Shown piece after piece: positions 37,461 through 46,872 of a stretch of DNA of 64,000 nucleotides (positions within the stretch are counted from its first letter, which is position 1; each line of letters begins with the position of its first letter). The position numbers and the translations under genes are program-made. The stretch is from Eubacterium sp. (GTDB lineage Bacteria; Bacillota; Clostridia; Lachnospirales; Lachnospiraceae). Below the pieces are notes generated by a model. It did no database searches and had not been told where the DNA came from. It saw only the letters and a list, made by a program, of their open reading frames with translations. The stretch is taken from contig JAFYHN010000055.1 of the NCBI GenBank assembly GCA_017539165.1, forward strand, positions 1 to 64,000, read 5' to 3'.

Positions 37461-38576
37461 TTATTTTGTTCTGAAAAAAACTGATTCTTCTCCAGACACT
37501 CCATCATGCCAATTCATTGATAATGTATCGCCATCCGGATAACCTAGCTGAATAGTTCCTGTTCCGCTGTTATAATCCTCAATCTCATCAGCCACATGGT
37601 TCTCATCATAGAAAATGTGCGTCTTTATGGCATTATCATATGTCAATACTCCTTTTCCGCTAAACTTTCCGCTGAATGTTACAGAGTATTCTTCCTTATC
37701 TTCAGAAACAATGACATTTATCGTAACATAATAAGCGTCTTCATCACGAGTGACGATCAACTCTCCACTCTGAGCATTTGTACCCTCATATGTATAAGTA
37801 CCAACGAATGAATCAGGTTTTCTTTCACCATCCATATCTTCCGTCGTTACATCCTCTTCATTATCAGCCTCATTCGGCATGATATCAACCTCAGTTGTTT
37901 TTGTTTCAACTTCACTAGTCTTTGGGGCCGGCTTGTTCTGTTCATTCTCAATGCTGTCATAGCTTACAAAAAATGAAGATCCATCAATTCCATCTACATC
38001 TGACTTAGAACTTACCCAGCCAAGTTTCGAATCAGCAAAGTACATATAGCCACTACCATCCGTATACTCTACTTCATCAGTATAATTCTCTTCATCGGAA
38101 TAAGTACGAAATGTATTAGTACAATCCGAATATTCCAGTCGATTAGTATCATTATTATACTGGGCCTTCATAGTCCAGATTGCTTTCTCAAATGCACTAC
38201 CGCTCCAACTAACCTCTACATCATACGTTCCTTTTCCTGCTTCAGATATGCTGATAACACCTCTATGAGCATGTTCTTCAGCCCATTGACCGACAAAACT
38301 TGAAGCATTAATATTTGTGGCTTCTGTACTTGAAGCCTCTTCTTTAGACTTCCCGATAGCTTTGTCAGACTTATTCTCTGAAGTAGCTTCTGTCTTCTTT
38401 TCTGTGGTAACAGACACGGATTTAACTACAGTTTTTTCTTCCTGCTGCGCCGATTCAGATGTAACCGAATCTTTTTCTCCCAATACATTATCAGAATCTT
38501 CAACCGCTCCACATCCTGCAACACAAAGTAGCGAAGCAATACAAAGACCCATGATAAGCCTTTCCCTTAACTTCAT
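37461..38576 (-). CDS. Secreted lipoprotein with two related domains, unknown function
   Basis: 371 residues from ATG 38576 (AAGGAG seven bases upstream). Signal peptide with lipobox LCVAGC (Cys near residue 22), then a Ser/Thr/Glu/Lys-rich linker. Two domains of about 110 residues resemble each other: each starts FVGxxx, has a YxVxxxxSxS strand and ends near a YxDGxGxMYF or YPDGDTLSMNWHDG strand, suggesting an internal duplication of a small beta-rich fold. No catalytic motif is recognised. It follows the AgrC-like kinase gene by 84 bases and may share its transcript. Confidence 0.7.
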   Translation of the reverse strand: MKLRERLIMGLCIASLLCVAGCGAVEDSDNVLGEKDSVTSESAQQEEKTVVKSVSVTTEKKTEATSENKSDKAIGKSKEEASSTEATNINASSFVGQWAEEHAHRGVISISEAGKGTYDVEVSWSGSAFEKAIWTMKAQYNNDTNRLEYSDCTNTFRTYSDEENYTDEVEYTDGSGYMYFADSKLGWVSSKSDVDGIDGSSFFVSYDSIENEQNKPAPKTSEVETKTTEVDIMPNEADNEEDVTTEDMDGERKPDSFVGTYTYEGTNAQSGELIVTRDEDAYYVTINVIVSEDKEEYSVTFSGKFSGKGVLTYDNAIKTHIFYDENHVADEIEDYNSGTGTIQLGYPDGDTLSMNWHDGVSGEESVFFRTK

Positions 38577-38660
38577 TAAACATCTCCTTAACCCAAATAA
38601 TAATCCTTTGGGTGAGAGTATAATTCTTAAAAGCACAAGAAAAGCATCAATTAACGCTCA

Positions 38661-39962
38661 TTAAATAACTATCTCGGTTATAAATCTTCCATCTATTATA
38701 TTATTAATATAGATACCATCATGTTTTTCGACTACTTCTCTGACACTACGCGTACCTAAACCGTGATTTAATTTATCTTTTTTAGTCGTCTGAAGAATCC
38801 CATCTTCAGGTATTTCTTCTAATATAGTGTCATTTCCAACTGATATACCAAGCTTGTCTCCTATACTCTTGACCTTAACGTCTATACTTCTATCAGGAGC
38901 TTCCACTTTATCACTGGCCTCTATTGCATTTTTTATAAGATTATAAAATATTGTACATAGATCAAAATCACTTATGTCTTCCCTGGTCCGATAAAATCCA
39001 TCATAGTTGAACCTTATATTTTTTTCATCCATAACATGAATCTGATCATTTATCACTGCATCCACGGCTCTGTTTCCTGTATATTTTTTTACTTTGGATA
39101 CATTTGCTTTCTCTTCCATACGAGACAGATACTCGATCATCTTCTCGTCGTTATTTCCATTTGCATATTCACGGAGTGCAGCGATATGAGCACACATATC
39201 ATGCCGGAATTTTCTGAGTTCCTGGTCATTCTTCATAAGTCCATCGAAATAATCAGACTGAGTTCTGAGCATATACTGGTATCTGAGCTCTTCTCTCTTC
39301 ATGAGGACATTTTTACGCATAACATAACTCTGCCATACTAAAATGAATATAAATAGGAAGAGAATCGTGATAAGAGATATACACATTATAATGTAGCTGG
39401 TCGAATCAACCGTTTGCCCCTTTATAATATTCTCTAACGAAGGGATAATAAGAAGTGATCCACCAAAACAGATTATGATTATTACCCACTGAAATGGATA
39501 TAAAGAATAATCAACTTTCTTATTGATTAGCATATTTACAATTATATGATAAAAAAGCGGGATAAAAAGAACAATAATCTTATCCAGAAGATTATTGGCA
39601 TAAATAGAACCCAATATGTGGTCATTATTTCCGCTTATTGCTGAAAGCAACAACTTAATAAATTCGGAAAGTAAATCCATTATGATCCACGACAGAACAA
39701 TGAACAGAGCGCCCTTAAGTTTATAATTCTTTTCAAAAAAGAATAACAGGAACAATGCACAGATATTGGGAATGAAAAAGAACAATCCGGCATGTTGATT
39801 TAAGCAAAAATATCCGACACAAAGTGCAACTGACATCAAAAGCCAGATTGGTATAGAAATCTTCTTTTTGCGAATAGGAATACGAAAGATCAGAATTATA
39901 CATAAAAGATATTTCATTACATCTAACAGACTATATGCCAATGTAACAACATAACTTTTCAT
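38661..39962 (-). CDS. AgrC-like GHKL sensor histidine kinase
   Basis: 433 residues. About six N-terminal membrane helices (1-215), then a coiled region and a cytoplasmic kinase part with phospho-His in FRHDMCAHIAALREY, N-box NLIKNAIEAS and G-box HGLGTRSVREVV. This is the peptide-sensing AgrC/ComD type (HATPase_c_5). Its start overlaps the regulator stop by four bases (ATGA), so they are translationally coupled. The ligand is unknown; the divergent 16-codon gene is a candidate. Confidence 0.88.
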   Translation of the reverse strand: MKSYVVTLAYSLLDVMKYLLCIILIFRIPIRKKKISIPIWLLMSVALCVGYFCLNQHAGLFFFIPNICALFLLFFFEKNYKLKGALFIVLSWIIMDLLSEFIKLLLSAISGNNDHILGSIYANNLLDKIIVLFIPLFYHIIVNMLINKKVDYSLYPFQWVIIIICFGGSLLIIPSLENIIKGQTVDSTSYIIMCISLITILFLFIFILVWQSYVMRKNVLMKREELRYQYMLRTQSDYFDGLMKNDQELRKFRHDMCAHIAALREYANGNNDEKMIEYLSRMEEKANVSKVKKYTGNRAVDAVINDQIHVMDEKNIRFNYDGFYRTREDISDFDLCTIFYNLIKNAIEASDKVEAPDRSIDVKVKSIGDKLGISVGNDTILEEIPEDGILQTTKKDKLNHGLGTRSVREVVEKHDGIYINNIIDGRFITEIVI

Positions 39963-40684
39963 GTACGTAACTCCTTAAGCAAATACCTCTGATACTCGGA
40001 TCTTACTTCATCCTTGTAACTTCTTCCTATTGTAAGTGTCTCCCCATTTTCAAAACAGACAGAACTGCCTGTCAGATTTTTAACATGATCCAGATTAACT
40101 ATAAACGATTTGTGTATTCGAAGAAATGGCATACCTTTTAGTAATCCTTCACATTCTTTAAGCGTACAAGAAATAATACGCTCTCCAGTTTCAGTATATA
40201 TAATAATGTAGTTCGAATCCGCTTTTATATATATAATATCGGATTTGCGGATAACAACAGCCCCCTTATAATCAGTAAAATTAATAACAGAGTCTGCCAT
40301 TCTCTTTTCATAATATTTCTCAAGCTTAGTATCAATATCCACTTTAGCGAATGGCTTAGGAACAAAACCGATGGTTTTATAGCCAAATGCATTCATAACA
40401 ACCTCTGGATGACTTGATACAAAAATAATCTTGTGAATGTTGGGCATCTGTTCAATCTCTTTCATTGCAGCAAGCCCATCCATCTTACCCATCTCTATAT
40501 CTAAAAATAGAATATCTATGTTATTTTCTTTTTCCTTTATAATCTCTTCACCAGAATAATAGTGAAAAATCTCATAATCTGCTCTTTTAGCATCGAAAAA
40601 ATCACTGCATACAGCACCTATTTCCTTATGCCATAAAGCATCATCATCACAAATAGCTATATTAAATGACACTGAAACCGCCAT
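39959..40684 (-). CDS. LytTR-type response regulator (AgrA-like)
   Basis: 241 residues. Receiver domain about 8-125: acidic ICDDD, phospho-Asp in ILFLDIEMGKMDG, Lys in FVPKPF. LytTR DNA-binding domain about 140-240: VVIRKSDIIYIKADSNYIIIYT, RIHKSFIVNLDHV, LTIGRSYKDEV. LytTR proteins bind pairs of direct repeats; two TGTCGTTCAC repeats lie in the upstream gap. Pair partner of the overlapping AgrC-like kinase. Confidence 0.92.
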   Translation of the reverse strand: MAVSVSFNIAICDDDALWHKEIGAVCSDFFDAKRADYEIFHYYSGEEIIKEKENNIDILFLDIEMGKMDGLAAMKEIEQMPNIHKIIFVSSHPEVVMNAFGYKTIGFVPKPFAKVDIDTKLEKYYEKRMADSVINFTDYKGAVVIRKSDIIYIKADSNYIIIYTETGERIISCTLKECEGLLKGMPFLRIHKSFIVNLDHVKNLTGSSVCFENGETLTIGRSYKDEVRSEYQRYLLKELRT

Positions 40685-40740
40685 GATAGAACCTCTTAAT
40701 ACTTCAAATGTAGCATATAGACAAAGATTTTATCATATTT

Positions 40741-40890
40741 GTTCACAAAGTACAATAATATAATGCATTTCAGCATAATATTCAGTAATTTTTTACATAT
40801 TAAAGTGAACAACTTTATAATATTTACCAAAATGATAGCATACATTTATTTATTAAAACATGTCGTTCACTCAATAAATGTGTCGTTCAC
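40741..40890. promoter_or_regulatory. LytTR-type repeat sites between regulator and peptide gene
   Basis: Two identical direct repeats TGTCGTTCAC at 40861-40870 and 40881-40890 (20-base period, about two helix turns). The shorter GTTCAC core also occurs at 40741-40746 and inverted (GTGAAC) at 40805-40810. LytTR regulators such as AgrA recognise roughly 9-base direct repeats at this type of spacing upstream of weak -35 promoters. The pair lies about 30 bases before a TATAAT. Confidence 0.65.
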
Positions 40891-40918
40891 ACAATGCCAT
40901 TTTGATTTTTTTTTGGTT

Positions 40919-40924
40919 TATAAT
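40919..40924 (+). promoter_or_regulatory. -10 box of the 16-codon peptide gene
   Basis: Exact TATAAT, with no good -35 at the right distance (region reads GCCATTTTGATT). This fits a promoter that needs an activator bound at the direct repeats just upstream. Confidence 0.6.
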
Positions 40925-40978
40925 ATAATGTGTTTATTGAAAAACGAAAGAATCAGAATGGAATTGGAGGTTATAAAA

Positions 40979-41029
40979 ATGACACGTAGCGATATTTTCG
41001 ATTGGTTCAGAGAAAACGGCTGGCCATAA
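40979..41029 (+). CDS. 16-residue peptide MTRSDIFDWFRENGWP
   Basis: Short gene with an excellent ribosome site (TTGGAGG, nine bases before ATG), its own TATAAT and a strong terminator after it; the transcript would be about 170 bases. The peptide is amphipathic with two Trp, two Phe and a C-terminal Gly-Trp-Pro. There is no Cys, no leader, no double-Gly site. Longer in-frame starts (40929, 40959) have poorer ribosome sites; the first falls at the predicted transcript start. Divergent from the kinase/regulator pair and convergent with an ABC exporter, so a signal peptide is the first guess; a small toxin or regulatory leader peptide is possible. Confidence 0.6.
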   Translation: MTRSDIFDWFRENGWP

Positions 41030-41057
41030 AAAAGTGATTACATCTCTCCCAAATTTC

Positions 41058-41099
41058 AGAAGAACGCCCAAATAATCATATATATTTGGGCGTTCTTCT
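41058..41099. terminator. Terminator between peptide gene and ABC exporter
   Basis: 17-bp perfect stem 41058-41074 / 41083-41099 (AGAAGAACGCCCAAATA and its complement) with an 8-base loop. U-tracts are modest on both sides; it probably serves the convergent transcripts. Confidence 0.75.
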
Positions 41100-41134
41100 T
41101 ATTTGGGATATCCGTATGATATTTATTTACGAAA

Positions 41135-42781
41135 TCAAGTTTTCTTTAAATCGACTGTGTTATTTATCAATCTACGCAAATCATTGTCATGCGAGATGAT
41201 GATTAAAATAATGTCTTGTGTATCACGTATAAAATCACAGAAATTAGTTTTAGTCTCCTCATCAAGATATGTAGTTGGTTCATCAAGTATTAAAACACTT
41301 GGTTTTTTTAGCAGTGCACGTGCAATTGCTATCATACGTTTTTGGCCACCAGATAAATTCTTTCCTCCCTCAACAATACTAACGTTTAATATTTCATCAA
41401 TACTCATCCCCGAAAGATTTTTTACTAATCCAACTTTTTCTATTACATCTATCACTTCCTCGCGACTTACGTTTTTATTCCCACAAATTATATTGCTATA
41501 CAAAGTATCATCAAATAGAAATGTTTCTTGAAACACAATTGCTATTTGCCTTCTTATGCTCTTTAGGGAATACTTTTTTGAATCCAAATTATTTAACTTA
41601 ATAATGCCATTGTAATTATCATATAATCTTACGAGCAGTTTTACTAACGTTGTTTTACCAGATCCATTTTCTCCATTAATTAAAACCTTATCATTCTCAT
41701 TAACTGTAAAACTGACATCCTTCAACACTTTCTTAGCATCATAATTAAAACTTACTTTTTCAAATGAAATCGATTTAATTGCTCCTATATCTGTACCGGA
41801 ATCATTCTGTCTTTCAGCTTCATCAAAAAACTTTAATCGCTTGAGTATGACAATAATTGGTTGTACCATACTGATTCCAGAAGATGCCATCTGTGCTGGA
41901 GCCATTATTAAACTCGTATACTGTGTCAACGCAATATATGTTCCCAACGTAAGATTTCCATCTCCAAATAAATATGCATACAATGCAGTAATACCTAATG
42001 AAGTCATCACATTTATTAATGTAATCATCTCTGAATTAAATGCATAACAAGTATTTTGCTTTTTCGTTTTTTCGTATATCTCTTTATTTATGACACTAAT
42101 TGAATTTCTTTTGAGACTTGACAAATTATTTGTTTTTATCTCATTCATCCCTGTTATGCTTTCATTAACATTCCTACTAAAATCAGCGTTTAGTCTTACT
42201 AGTTCATATGTTAACGCTTTATATTTGTTCGAAAATCTGTATGAAACAATTAATAGAGAAAGAAATGCAATAATATAAATCATCACCATCCGTACATCTA
42301 GATACACCACCTTGATTAAAGATAATATTCCTGTAATAGCAGAGACAATAATTGCTATAAACTGCGGGTTAAAAACTCCAGATATGGCATCTACTTCTTT
42401 AATTCTTTGTACCAGCTCCCCCGTTCTAACCTTATCAAAAAACTCATATGACGAGTCAAAAACTTTCTTTATTGTGCTTTCCTTCAATTCTCGTGAAACA
42501 TATAATCCTATTTTATTTATCGTAATGTTGTTATAGATTTTTATTATGCAATTTAATACCGTCAAAGCCAAAATCCATATAAGCACCTTGTAAATATATC
42601 CTAGATCAGATGTCATAATCCCATTATCAACAATAGCACTGTATAAACTAGGAATTGTACTTGAAATAAAAGATGACAACCCAGCCAACAATAACATAAA
42701 ACAAAAATATACATACGCTCTTTTCGGCATCACATTTTTAAACATATAATCCTTGTATGATGTATTTATAATCAAATACAT
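41135..42781 (-). CDS. ABC exporter, fused membrane and ATPase domains
   Basis: 548 residues from ATG 42781, six bases after AAAGGA. Six-helix exporter domain (about 20-320) followed by an ATPase domain: Walker A GENGSGKTT, Q-loop VFQETFLFD, signature NLSGGQKR, Walker B VLILDEPT, H-loop ISHD. It lacks the N-terminal C39 peptidase of bacteriocin exporters. It works as a dimer and could export the cluster product or the 16-residue peptide. 241 bases separate it from the GH5 gene, so it probably has its own promoter. Confidence 0.9.
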   Translation of the reverse strand: MYLIINTSYKDYMFKNVMPKRAYVYFCFMLLLAGLSSFISSTIPSLYSAIVDNGIMTSDLGYIYKVLIWILALTVLNCIIKIYNNITINKIGLYVSRELKESTIKKVFDSSYEFFDKVRTGELVQRIKEVDAISGVFNPQFIAIIVSAITGILSLIKVVYLDVRMVMIYIIAFLSLLIVSYRFSNKYKALTYELVRLNADFSRNVNESITGMNEIKTNNLSSLKRNSISVINKEIYEKTKKQNTCYAFNSEMITLINVMTSLGITALYAYLFGDGNLTLGTYIALTQYTSLIMAPAQMASSGISMVQPIIVILKRLKFFDEAERQNDSGTDIGAIKSISFEKVSFNYDAKKVLKDVSFTVNENDKVLINGENGSGKTTLVKLLVRLYDNYNGIIKLNNLDSKKYSLKSIRRQIAIVFQETFLFDDTLYSNIICGNKNVSREEVIDVIEKVGLVKNLSGMSIDEILNVSIVEGGKNLSGGQKRMIAIARALLKKPSVLILDEPTTYLDEETKTNFCDFIRDTQDIILIIISHDNDLRRLINNTVDLKKT

Positions 42782-42933
42782 CACTTTTCCTTTCTTTCTG
42801 ATGATTGTATTAAATGCAATTCCAGATATTTTAAATTTATTTTATGACTGCAGCTTTGCCCCATATATTCGCTCATGAAAAATTTTAATCTATTTTAACA
42901 TAATTATTGACGAAAGCAATGGTATCATATATA

Positions 42934-42980
42934 GTCAAAGCGAGTCAGAAAATAGCAATCCTGCCATCATCTGACTCGTC
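42934..42980 (-). terminator. Possible weak terminator after GH5
   Basis: 9-bp stem CGAGTCAGA (42941-42949) / TCTGACTCG (42970-42978) with a 20-base loop; the minus-strand tail is only CTTTGACT, so it may be inefficient. Confidence 0.4.
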
Positions 42981-43025
42981 TATTATCTTAGGAAATTTGA
43001 TTTACAGAAAAACTTTCACACACTC

Positions 43026-44063
43026 CTATACAACACTCATAAGTGAATCAATAATCTTTTTGTGTTTCCACTCAAGCTGAATACGGTCTAACAATCCAAA
43101 CGAATTCCATTCAAATGTATTATATTGATTATTATCCCATATTATACAAGTTATATTTCGCTTTCTACATTCATCAACATAAAATTTTATATATTCAGCT
43201 CTATCGTTTTCATTATCTTTGTCAATAGTTCCGAATTCACCTATAACTATAGGACGTTTCTTTTTAGCTGCCGCATTACTTAAAGAATTCAATACGTTTA
43301 TGAGATCTTCTTTTTCTTCTTTCGTTCCCCATACATTTGTTTCATCTGGAACCATACAGAAAAAATATGGATGATAAGCATGAATGGATATAATTATATG
43401 CTCATCATCATTCGGAATCTCCAGATCATTTACAGCTATATCACTTGCTTTCGCTCCATATACCGGAATAATAATTGTCCTATCTGCATTATTACTGCCT
43501 GTTTTTCTTATTGTTTCTACTGCAGCTTTATTTAATATATTTATTATTTCCCTGGCTTCTTTAGTTCCTTCATTCCACTCAAACTCCGTTCCGATCAACC
43601 TGACTTCATTCATTGTCTCAAAAATCAAATGATAATCATAATCCTTAAAATATTCTGATACCTGTTTCCATATGGATTCAAGAATAGCTATTCTTTCATC
43701 CAAATTATCTATAACCGGAATAAGCCAATCATCCTCATGATGAGCATCAATTATCACATACAGCCCCTCTTCATAAACATAATCTACTACTTCTTTTACT
43801 CTTTTCAACCACTCAGGATCTATCTGATAATTGTTATTTGAATCTATTTTTTTCCACCATGTTACAGGAACTCTGATAGTATTAAACCCAGCTTCTTTTA
43901 CCTTTAAAATCATCTCTTTTGTCGTGACTGGATTGCCCCAATACTCCTCAAACTCTTTTATTGTTGCAGTATCTTTGTTTTCTGGGGCTGTAGCATCCAG
44001 ACTATTCCCTAAATTCCAGCCAACCTTCATATCTCTTATAGTTTCAAATATGTCATTGTTCAT
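43026..44063 (-). CDS. GH5 endoglucanase-like enzyme without signal peptide
   Basis: 345 residues covering just the GH5 barrel. Marks: GWNLGNSLDA, NTIRVPVTW, IIDAHHEDDW, acid/base Glu in FETMNEVR, IHAYHPYFF, nucleophile Glu in IGEFGT and a C-terminal CIIWDNNQ Trp. The pattern is that of GH5 subfamily 4 (beta-glucanase, xyloglucanase). There is no signal peptide or membrane anchor, so it should act on imported oligosaccharides in the cytoplasm. It lies 41 bases after the DinB-like gene, at the end of the biosynthetic block; it may be a host gene rather than part of the pathway. Confidence 0.88.
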   Translation of the reverse strand: MNNDIFETIRDMKVGWNLGNSLDATAPENKDTATIKEFEEYWGNPVTTKEMILKVKEAGFNTIRVPVTWWKKIDSNNNYQIDPEWLKRVKEVVDYVYEEGLYVIIDAHHEDDWLIPVIDNLDERIAILESIWKQVSEYFKDYDYHLIFETMNEVRLIGTEFEWNEGTKEAREIINILNKAAVETIRKTGSNNADRTIIIPVYGAKASDIAVNDLEIPNDDEHIIISIHAYHPYFFCMVPDETNVWGTKEEKEDLINVLNSLSNAAAKKKRPIVIGEFGTIDKDNENDRAEYIKFYVDECRKRNITCIIWDNNQYNTFEWNSFGLLDRIQLEWKHKKIIDSLMSVV

Positions 44064-44104
44064 TAAATATCCACCTTTTTCAGAATAATCTAAATGATAA
44101 TCCT

Positions 44105-44818
44105 TCAGTCAATAATCGATAAATAATCTATGCAGGCAGGCAAATGCATCATATGATGACATGTCATTGGGGTTAATATCATCCCACCTCTCGTTAATCT
44201 TCCCCAGAATACAAGCAACCAAACCGAACGAAAATCCGTAGTAACTCCACCCACTTCAAGTATCTTCATAACCCAATCTTCTGGCACCATGGATTTAATC
44301 TCATCTAAAGTCAGTTTCTCTATGATAGCACGGGTATTCTTACCAACTGCGATCATATATTCATGCAAAGCATCTACATTTATCTTTTGTCCGAATTCCC
44401 GTATCTCTTCAGGCTCTAATGCATTTCCTGTATCAGTAATAATTGCTCCGATCTTATTCTGCCATTCCTCATCAAAGATCTGCTCCTGATCAGCCATTAA
44501 TATATTACTGACTAGATCTTCAATACGATATGCATGCCAGAACTGCCAACACAAAGGAACCATATCTGTCCCCGCATAATGAAGATCTGTATCCCATATT
44601 TGTCTCGGAACCATATCGTTTTGATTCCCTTTTAACATGTAATCCAAAACATAATCAGCAACCGTTTTTTCGGAACCTCCAGATACCTCACAAGGATGAA
44701 CCATAGCATGAACCTCTAATGTAAGTTCCTTTATCTTTTCCAGATTTTCTCCAGATAATGCTGTTTTTAATTCTTCGTATTTATTTTCAAATACAGAATA
44801 CAATTGTTTCTTGATCAT
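44105..44818 (-). CDS. DinB-like four-helix protein
   Basis: 237 residues. The histidine pattern HAMVHPCE near residue 42 and TCHHMMHLPACID near the C-terminus fit the DinB/YfiT-like metal-binding four-helix bundle, with Trp-rich helices (WQFWHAYRIEDLV, SVWLLVFWGRLTRGG). Such proteins include thiol transferases and other nickel or zinc enzymes; the function here is unknown. 62 bases separate it from the BtrH-like gene, so it may be the last gene of the long operon. Confidence 0.6.
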   Translation of the reverse strand: MIKKQLYSVFENKYEELKTALSGENLEKIKELTLEVHAMVHPCEVSGGSEKTVADYVLDYMLKGNQNDMVPRQIWDTDLHYAGTDMVPLCWQFWHAYRIEDLVSNILMADQEQIFDEEWQNKIGAIITDTGNALEPEEIREFGQKINVDALHEYMIAVGKNTRAIIEKLTLDEIKSMVPEDWVMKILEVGGVTTDFRSVWLLVFWGRLTRGGMILTPMTCHHMMHLPACIDYLSIID

Positions 44819-44880
44819 TTTTATTATCCCTATTGATTATATGCTATACTTAAAATATCAAAATTTTTTTCAACTCATAT

Positions 44881-45870
44881 TCAATTAAATTTGAATATAG
44901 TAATATTATCAAGTTCTTCTAATTCTTCTCGAAATTTATCCCAAACATACATCTCTTTATCAAAAAGTTCCTGCACCCTATCATTTATAATTTTAATTTT
45001 CTGATCTAAGTTAGTCTGAACATATAACATATTTACTTTATATCGAATCATCAGCCAATCATTTGCCAATTCTTCCGTATATCCAATTATTCTTTCAGAA
45101 TTTTCTCCTTTTATAATTCCTCGATTTCGTAATTCTTTAAAAAGCATGTTATTTGCCTGTAGCCTCTGAACAATCCTTCCTAAGTGAACGCTATTTAAAT
45201 CTTCATAAGCATGTTTTTTATACTCTATTTCTTCCATTTTCCAATAATAACTCTTCTTAACTTCTTTGAGATTATTTAATCTTTCAAATGTATTTTCTAA
45301 TAACATGTCCCTTGTTATATCTTGTATTTTTACATCTAGATTGATTTCACACCATTTAGTATTGATTCCACCTTCCATTCCTTTTTTTACTGATGTCAGA
45401 AAACTGTCTGAATCAATTGTAAATATTCCATATGTTTTATCCATATTTACATCAAAAACATAAAACAAATCTTCATCTTTATCATACTTCTGAATTAATG
45501 TTGAATGATACCAATGATCTCTACCATGGCATAAATTTTCTTTAATCCAATAATATAAATCAACCCCTACAAAAACGTATTTTCTTTCATCAAGAAGGCG
45601 TTTTATCTCCTTCATGAATTGCTCATCATTTTCATATTTTACGTCGACTTTATTGGCAAACATCTCCCCAACAATATCCCATCTTGTGAACGTTTCTAGG
45701 ATTGTATGTTCTCCTGAAGATGTTTCAACCAATCTATTACGATAATAATAATCATTATTTAATGCTATATTTCTATACTTTCTATCAATAGTTTGTAAAA
45801 TAGATAAATATAAATTTCCTTTACAATCAAACCATATATCGTCATATGCTTGAACTTTTGTTATATCCAT
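44881..45870 (-). CDS. BtrH-like cysteine acyltransferase
   Basis: 329 residues. Residues about 8-165 match the pattern of the butirosin BtrH N-terminal domain (PF14399-like): an N-terminal Cys (Cys16 in FDCKGNLYLSIL), GVDLYYW, then HWYHSTLIQKYD (His122) and FYVFDVN (Asp140), a plausible Cys-His-Asp set. BtrH moves an acyl group from an acyl carrier protein to an aminoglycoside amine. The C-terminal half is helical and charged. Located in the same operon as a carrier protein and an aminoacyl-carrier ligase, it is the likely release or transfer enzyme. Ribosome site GGGGGAG. The family call is from motif memory. Confidence 0.65.
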   Translation of the reverse strand: MDITKVQAYDDIWFDCKGNLYLSILQTIDRKYRNIALNNDYYYRNRLVETSSGEHTILETFTRWDIVGEMFANKVDVKYENDEQFMKEIKRLLDERKYVFVGVDLYYWIKENLCHGRDHWYHSTLIQKYDKDEDLFYVFDVNMDKTYGIFTIDSDSFLTSVKKGMEGGINTKWCEINLDVKIQDITRDMLLENTFERLNNLKEVKKSYYWKMEEIEYKKHAYEDLNSVHLGRIVQRLQANNMLFKELRNRGIIKGENSERIIGYTEELANDWLMIRYKVNMLYVQTNLDQKIKIINDRVQELFDKEMYVWDKFREELEELDNITIFKFN

Positions 45871-45888
45871 TTGGCTCCCCCTATATAT

Positions 45889-46863
45889 TTATGCCATCAA
45901 AACCTTTAAGATATTGTCCTTTAATAATTCTTTCTGTTCTTTAAGAACTCTGTAAAAATCATTTGCTAATTCCAAACTAATCATATTATCCCATTCCATT
46001 TTCATTAGCTGTACCTCAAGAGTCGGATATTTCGAACAAAAATATTGAAAATTCTTATACATATCACTGTTTTCGACCTTACTTCTTGGATGCTCTTGAT
46101 GATAGTTTTTGGCATCAGAATCAAAATGAAAAACGAAGCCCTGCAAAAATAATTGATAAGAGAAATCTATATCCTCAATACCATATCCTTTGTAGTTTTC
46201 ATCATATTCAAGAGCTTTATTACACAAAGTTCTGTCAAATGCCATATTTCCACCAAATGCCCTACTCCAACCTAAATAGAATCCATTTAATTCTTCTCCA
46301 TATCTATCAACCATATCAACTAAACGACTTTCCGTATAATCGGAAAGAAAGTATTTATTTATTACTTCGTCATAATTATCTCTTATATCTTGAGCTGTAA
46401 ACATTTGTTTCTCAGTCAGTTCCAACAATTCAGGATACAATGTATATATTTTAAACTCATCTATAAATTTGTACTTTACATCACGCATGAAAAAAGATAA
46501 TATCAAACACTCCTTACCAACATTTACACATTTTTCACCCGAATCTAATTTCTTTTTATGACTATATACAAAATCTTTACAAGGTATTCTATCATCATCT
46601 GTTATAATAATATAATCCCCTTTAGCAAGCTCCAAAGTAGCTTTTCTAACCTTTGAAATTCCTATTTTTTCATATTTGGCATAACAAATATTTAAATCGT
46701 TCTTATAGCTATCTATTATTTCTTTTGTATTATCAGTACTTCCATCATCAATTATAACTATTTCAAAGTCTTTATATGATTGTTGTTGATATCCGGCTAA
46801 CGTTAAATCTAAATACTTTGCTTTATTATGTGTTGTCATAACAACTGAAATCTTTTTTTCCAT
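45889..46863 (-). CDS. Family 2 glycosyltransferase
   Basis: 324 residues. GT-A fold: SVVMTTHNKAKYLDLTLAGYQQQ, VIIDDGSTDNTKEII, the metal-binding ITDDDRIP (DxD type), and a C-terminal acceptor-side motif NMAFDRTLCNKALEYDENYKGYGIEDIDFSYQL. This resembles GT2 enzymes with a galactosyltransferase-like C-terminal half. Soluble, no membrane helix. It could add a sugar to the cluster product, or act in an envelope polymer. Start after AAGGAGAAGG; ten bases after the ligase gene. Confidence 0.85.
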   Translation of the reverse strand: MEKKISVVMTTHNKAKYLDLTLAGYQQQSYKDFEIVIIDDGSTDNTKEIIDSYKNDLNICYAKYEKIGISKVRKATLELAKGDYIIITDDDRIPCKDFVYSHKKKLDSGEKCVNVGKECLILSFFMRDVKYKFIDEFKIYTLYPELLELTEKQMFTAQDIRDNYDEVINKYFLSDYTESRLVDMVDRYGEELNGFYLGWSRAFGGNMAFDRTLCNKALEYDENYKGYGIEDIDFSYQLFLQGFVFHFDSDAKNYHQEHPRSKVENSDMYKNFQYFCSKYPTLEVQLMKMEWDNMISLELANDFYRVLKEQKELLKDNILKVLMA

Positions 46864-46872
46864 ACCTTCTCC

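Noticed and set aside
40979-41029. AgrD-type cyclic peptide precursor
   Set aside because: No Cys/Ser-containing thiolactone core, no amphipathic leader plus acidic tail, and no AgrB gene.
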